DNA from: Sphagnum magellanicum
Lineage: Eukaryota > Streptophyta > Sphagnopsida > Sphagnales > Sphagnaceae
Direction of reading: 5' to 3'
Assembly: GCA_021904315.1 (NCBI GenBank)
Contig: CM038908.1
Location: forward strand, 31,424,001 to 31,488,000
DNA: 64,000 nt
Shown here: positions 60,359-64,000 of the stretch, one piece after another
Position numbering within the stretch: the first letter of the stretch is position 1
Layout of the letters: each line of letters starts with the position of its first letter
Position numbers and translations under genes: made by a program
The notes under the pieces: generated by a model
Told to the model about the DNA's origin: nothing
Database searches by the model: none
Seen by the model: only the letters and a program-made list of their open reading frames with translations

Positions 60359-60392
60359 ATGGATGGATGGATGGATGGATGGACGGACAGAC
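60359..60392. repeat. (ATGG)n tetranucleotide tract, inverted relative to the 4-kb block
   Basis: ATGGATGGATGG repeats pass into ACGGACAGACG. The reverse complement resembles the CATCCATCCGTCC words of the 4.1-4.4 kb block, so this may be an end of the same repeat in the other orientation. Confidence 0.6.
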
Positions 60393-60833
60393 GTGTGCCT
60401 GGCGGACTTATTGTTACAGAATTTTTTTCTGCTAGAAAAATGAGTGCAAAAATTGTTAGGTACGTACAAAAAAAGTTATTCATAATAATTAACTTATCCA
60501 CCAAGGTAGAACACAAGCTCTCTCTCCCTATGACCCGGTCATGGGTCCTTGACCGAGCCCACGTAGTGAAGAATCTGTGCAATAGATTTTTTATTTTTTT
60601 CGGATACCAATGCTACGGCGACAAGATGATGTATACGTATGTAAGTTGAGCCCTCTAGAGCCTTGTTGACTCTATCATGTAATTTCCACTTGTGCATGAA
60701 TCCGGTTGGTCCGTTGGTTGAGGAATTTTTTGTGTGTCGGAAAACCCCATCTAATGACAAAGTATTTTTAAGCAATTTTTAATTTTTAATGGGTTTTGAA
60801 TGCACATTATATTATGAGAAAAATGTAGAGTAT

Positions 60834-60856
60834 ACACACACACACATATATATATT
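60834..60856. repeat. (CA)n(TA)n microsatellite
   Basis: Short compound dinucleotide tract, ACACACACACACATATATATAT. Confidence 0.8.
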
Positions 60857-61599
60857 TAAGGATTAACTAGGGTTGTGCACTAGGGTCATGTATGGGTTTG
60901 CTTGAAAAAGAAATATATCACAAGGTGTGTAATACATATCAAAAGATTGTGTATGAACTATTGTTTCCTTCATTGATGTGCCAACATGGCATGATCGGTG
61001 AAGGCCTTTGGAGGTCCATTTCTTTTGATTATATGTTCAGTTGTGGCAGCAGAGGCCTCTTTTAAGTTTGATGGGTTTTTCAGGTTTTTTGTCCATCTCC
61101 TTGCACAACTTGCTTTGTGTTATTGATGATGGTTTTAGGTCCTAGGTTTCGTGTTTTCTGCTCTTAAGAGGGTGCTTCTAATTGTGTGTTCCACACTTTC
61201 ACGCAAGGTCTTTTGTTTGGACTTTGGTCCTTTCTTTTTTCTTTTTTTTTGTTCCCTTCCTCAATGTTTTTCTTTATTTATTTATTTGAAAGATGCAATA
61301 TTGGGACATGACATGAAACCTTTATTTGAATTTGTCGGCCAAATAAACCATATGTTTATATATTTTTATTGCAAAAGAGGTGGGCTTTCACAAAAGGCCT
61401 CAAGGCTTAAAAGCCTCGACATTATTTTAGCAACAAGTCATTAATGTGTCATTTGCTTTGAGGTGGCCCGATGCAAGTTTCCATGCACAAGCTGCAGGCT
61501 GTGGAACAAATCAACATGGAAATATGCCATGTTGCAATGGCAGCCCAATGTTCGTTTCGGTCAATCAAAAACCATGCACCACGAAACATAAGCCTCAAA

Positions 61600-61730
61600 A
61601 CTTGAACCTTGAAACCTACCACCCACCAAAACATGTCAAGTTTTGGCATGCAGCTTGGCATGCGTTTTGATGCCCAAGTAGCCCGAGCCCTTGAAACATA
61701 TCCCCACCAAAACATGTAATGTTTCGGGAA
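61600..61730. repeat. Short tandem duplication with CCACCAAAACATGT
   Basis: CTTGAAACCTACCACCCACCAAAACATGT at about 61610 recurs as CTTGAAACATATCCCCACCAAAACATGT at about 61690. Both are followed by an AAGTTT/ATGTTT-like word. Confidence 0.55.
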
Positions 61731-61799
61731 TTATGTTTCAGCGCCATGCGCCCACTTGCATGTTCCCCCATCCAATCCCCATCCATGCCACCATGACCC

Positions 61800-64000
61800 A
61801 TCCATGAAGTTTTAGACATTTTTCAACTTTCCCACAATTCGACTAACTTTCGTCGGACTACTTTGTCAAACAACTAATGAAAATAATGGAATAGGTTTTA
61901 AAAGTTTAGGTAGGAATTGATTACAAGTGGGATGCATCGCGTGTCAATCATCACAACGAACAAACAGGCGCACCAAGGTTTTGGTTTAGTTATGGTTTAA
62001 TTTCTTTGTATAATTTCTTTGTTTTTTTACAACTATGAATTTTATTTTTTCTTCCAATTCAAGTGTAAGGCGATCTAGGCATAACATTTCCTTATTTCGA
62101 TCTTCCATTGTTCTTAGCACAGAAGTCAAATTAGTCTTGATAGAGAAAGGAAACATGGAGAATGAAACAACGGACATGATAGTAAAAAATGTGAAAATAG
62201 ACAAAACAATTTTCTTGGAGACCTACACTTGTGAAAAGTGGCTGTGATTACTTAAATAATGCCATAGTCATTGTCGAGAGGATAAGAAAGAGTTTATTTG
62301 TGTTTATTATCATTGTAATAACTCAAAGATGAAGATTAATGAACACCGAAAAAAGGGGTGTGACAAAGTTGTGGATTTCAAAAAGAATATTTTCAAATTG
62401 AAATTGTACCCACCATTAAAAAATGTAGCAGAGGGTGTGTATCTTGTGAAGGGTGGAAACATTCTAGAATATACGGCAAAGGCAAATGCATTATCAAAGC
62501 CAAGGAACAGTCACCCTTCAACTACATTAATTTTATAATTATTATAAACATCTAAACACAAGCGTAAGAAAGAGAAAACCCTGCCCTTGCAAATTCACGG
62601 CGAAGTTCAAGATGAATTCATTCTTGTCTATAAAAATGCCTCGTGAAACATGGAGGCCAAATAGTCAAACAAGTTTTGAAGCAAGAGAGGATTTTTGAAC
62701 ACCTTGTTTCGCCAAAACCTATCACTTGGGAGAAATCGCAACACAGTGGTATTGGATCACACCTTTTCTATTTGAATTTACAACATTGTAATGTTTTTTT
62801 AAATTTTGACAATATTCAATTCGCAATTGTAAAATGCTCACAAAGTATTAGTCTGATTACGAGTGTTCAATTTGAAAAGTAACCTATATCAGTTCATGTG
62901 AAACATGTTCCGATACATTAAGTTTTCTTTCCATCCCCGAAATTCCAAAAGATTCAGACCTTTCCAACAAAAAATCATGTTTCAATCATCATTCTAAATC
63001 ACATTCCATGTTTCAACAACTAAATTTTATCAATTTTAAATAAACATGTTATGATACCAATAGTTAAGTTTATCTTTTGGTGGCAAATTACATAATTTTT
63101 CAACAACTATCATGTTTCAAAACACATCTTTGAAAATTTCATCCCTCGTTCATGGACACAATCATGTTTCAACTTTCATAATCAACAAACCTAGAATAAA
63201 AGCTGGTGATTTCTAATAACCATGTTTCGATGGTGCCCATTGCCATGTTTTAATAGGTTTTAATTGGCGTGTTTTTGTGGTATAATATGTCTCATCTTTA
63301 AATGCATTTACCTACCAAGGTCTCTACATTCAAATCATGATCTGAAGAGTGAAGAATCGATAGATATGAATAAAATTTCACTATCAAGAAATCTAGGTAC
63401 CAATTTAAAGGAGTTACAACCCCAACATCAACTCCCAAAAAACTAGAAGGAAATAGTGGGCATTAAAAGAAGAAATTAGAACTTAACATGGTGTTTTGCA
63501 AAAATAAGGCCTAGCAAAAGGTTGAAATTGTGTTTTAAGAACTCTCCTAATAAAAACTAGTGTTTTTTGGGAAAATAGTAGAAACACCACGCATTTAGCA
63601 TCTATTATAATGCAACCTTTTTTATTAGGATTAGAAAGTGCAAAATAAAGAAGAATTTACAGAAAGTTATGGTACCTTTATTCATGATCCAAACTTCAAC
63701 ATTATTTCCTATTACACATTTAGAAAGTTCATGCGAAGAAACAAAATGGTACTCTATTACTCTTACCATATTGATCCATTACAATACATTCACATCTACA
63801 TCTAATTTAACATATGCATTCGTAGTCACATCAATCACTTAGTTCAATCTTCATTCCATATTTATGTTTTGAATACATATGCGTGTTTGAAATTTTCCAT
63901 CATTAATGTTTCAACATCACTTGAGGTTAAAGATTCGTGTTTAATATATTCATTCACATTCTTCCTAAGTTTTGTTTGTTATTTTCCATTGTTATCTTTT
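61800..64000. other. AT-rich intergenic DNA, no gene recognised
   Basis: A frame near 62290-62540 contains FICVYYHCNNSKMKINEH, then GCDK, loosely like a BED-type zinc finger. The evidence is too thin to call a gene. The remainder is AT-rich with no exon chain. Confidence 0.5.
62890..63260. repeat. Cluster of CATGTTTC motifs
   Basis: CATGTTTC or a one-base variant (CATGTTCC, CATGTTTT, CATGTTAT) occurs about eight times in 370 bp, irregularly spaced by roughly 25-65 bp, mostly in the same orientation. The sequence between motifs is not obviously repeated. Confidence 0.5.

Noticed and set aside
62290..62540. Zinc-finger-like FICVYYHCNNSKMKINEH frame
   Set aside because: Cys spacing does not fit BED or C2H2 consensus well, and no adjoining transposase or domain is visible.

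Overview
This window is nuclear DNA of a land plant. Four intron-rich genes with plant-specific domain architectures are embedded in long, very AT-rich, repeat-bearing intergenic DNA. Introns are mostly about 100-700 bp with standard GT-AG borders (one GC-AG). The IAA33-like protein with a very long N-terminus, a chloroplast-envelope porin and CT/GA-rich leaders fit a plant. The compact introns and gene-poor AT-rich spacers make a bryophyte such as a moss my best guess, at low confidence. No bacterial, viral or organellar genes were seen.

Layout. 1-16.7 kb is intergenic, with a CATCC-rich repeat (3.5-4.4 kb), a threefold tandem repeat (4.6-5.0 kb) and copies of a short terminal-inverted-repeat element. 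16.7-18.3 kb is a repeat-dense approach to the first gene. 18.9-26.9 kb (+) is an EDR2-type PH-START-DUF1336 protein; I could join 22 coding exons in frame (729 codons). 28.6-31.3 kb (-) is OEP24, the plastid outer-envelope pore (3 exons, 212 codons). 31.7-43.8 kb is a gene desert. 43.8-44.3 kb is a purine-rich minisatellite. 45.5-50.3 kb (+) is an ARID plus Hsp20-like chromatin protein (11 coding exons, 730 codons). 51.9-54.4 kb (-) is an IAA33-like non-canonical Aux/IAA protein (2 coding exons, about 766 codons) with tandemly duplicated upstream DNA. 55.7-64 kb is mostly intergenic, with more element copies and simple repeats. The genes form two convergent pairs: EDR2/OEP24 and ARID/ncIAA.

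Functionally the genes are independent housekeeping or signalling loci: lipid-linked defence/senescence control, plastid solute exchange, chromatin remodelling and auxin-response repression. They do not form a pathway. The most distinctive non-genic signal is a family of short CAGTG...CACTG elements, about 170-290 bp, spread through the window. Three copies have 8-bp flanking duplications (one perfect, two 7/8), which points to a hAT-type MITE family. A possible decayed hAT transposase fragment lies at 41.2 kb. The N-terminal half of the auxin repressor and the acidic repetitive half of the ARID protein are the least explained coding sequences.
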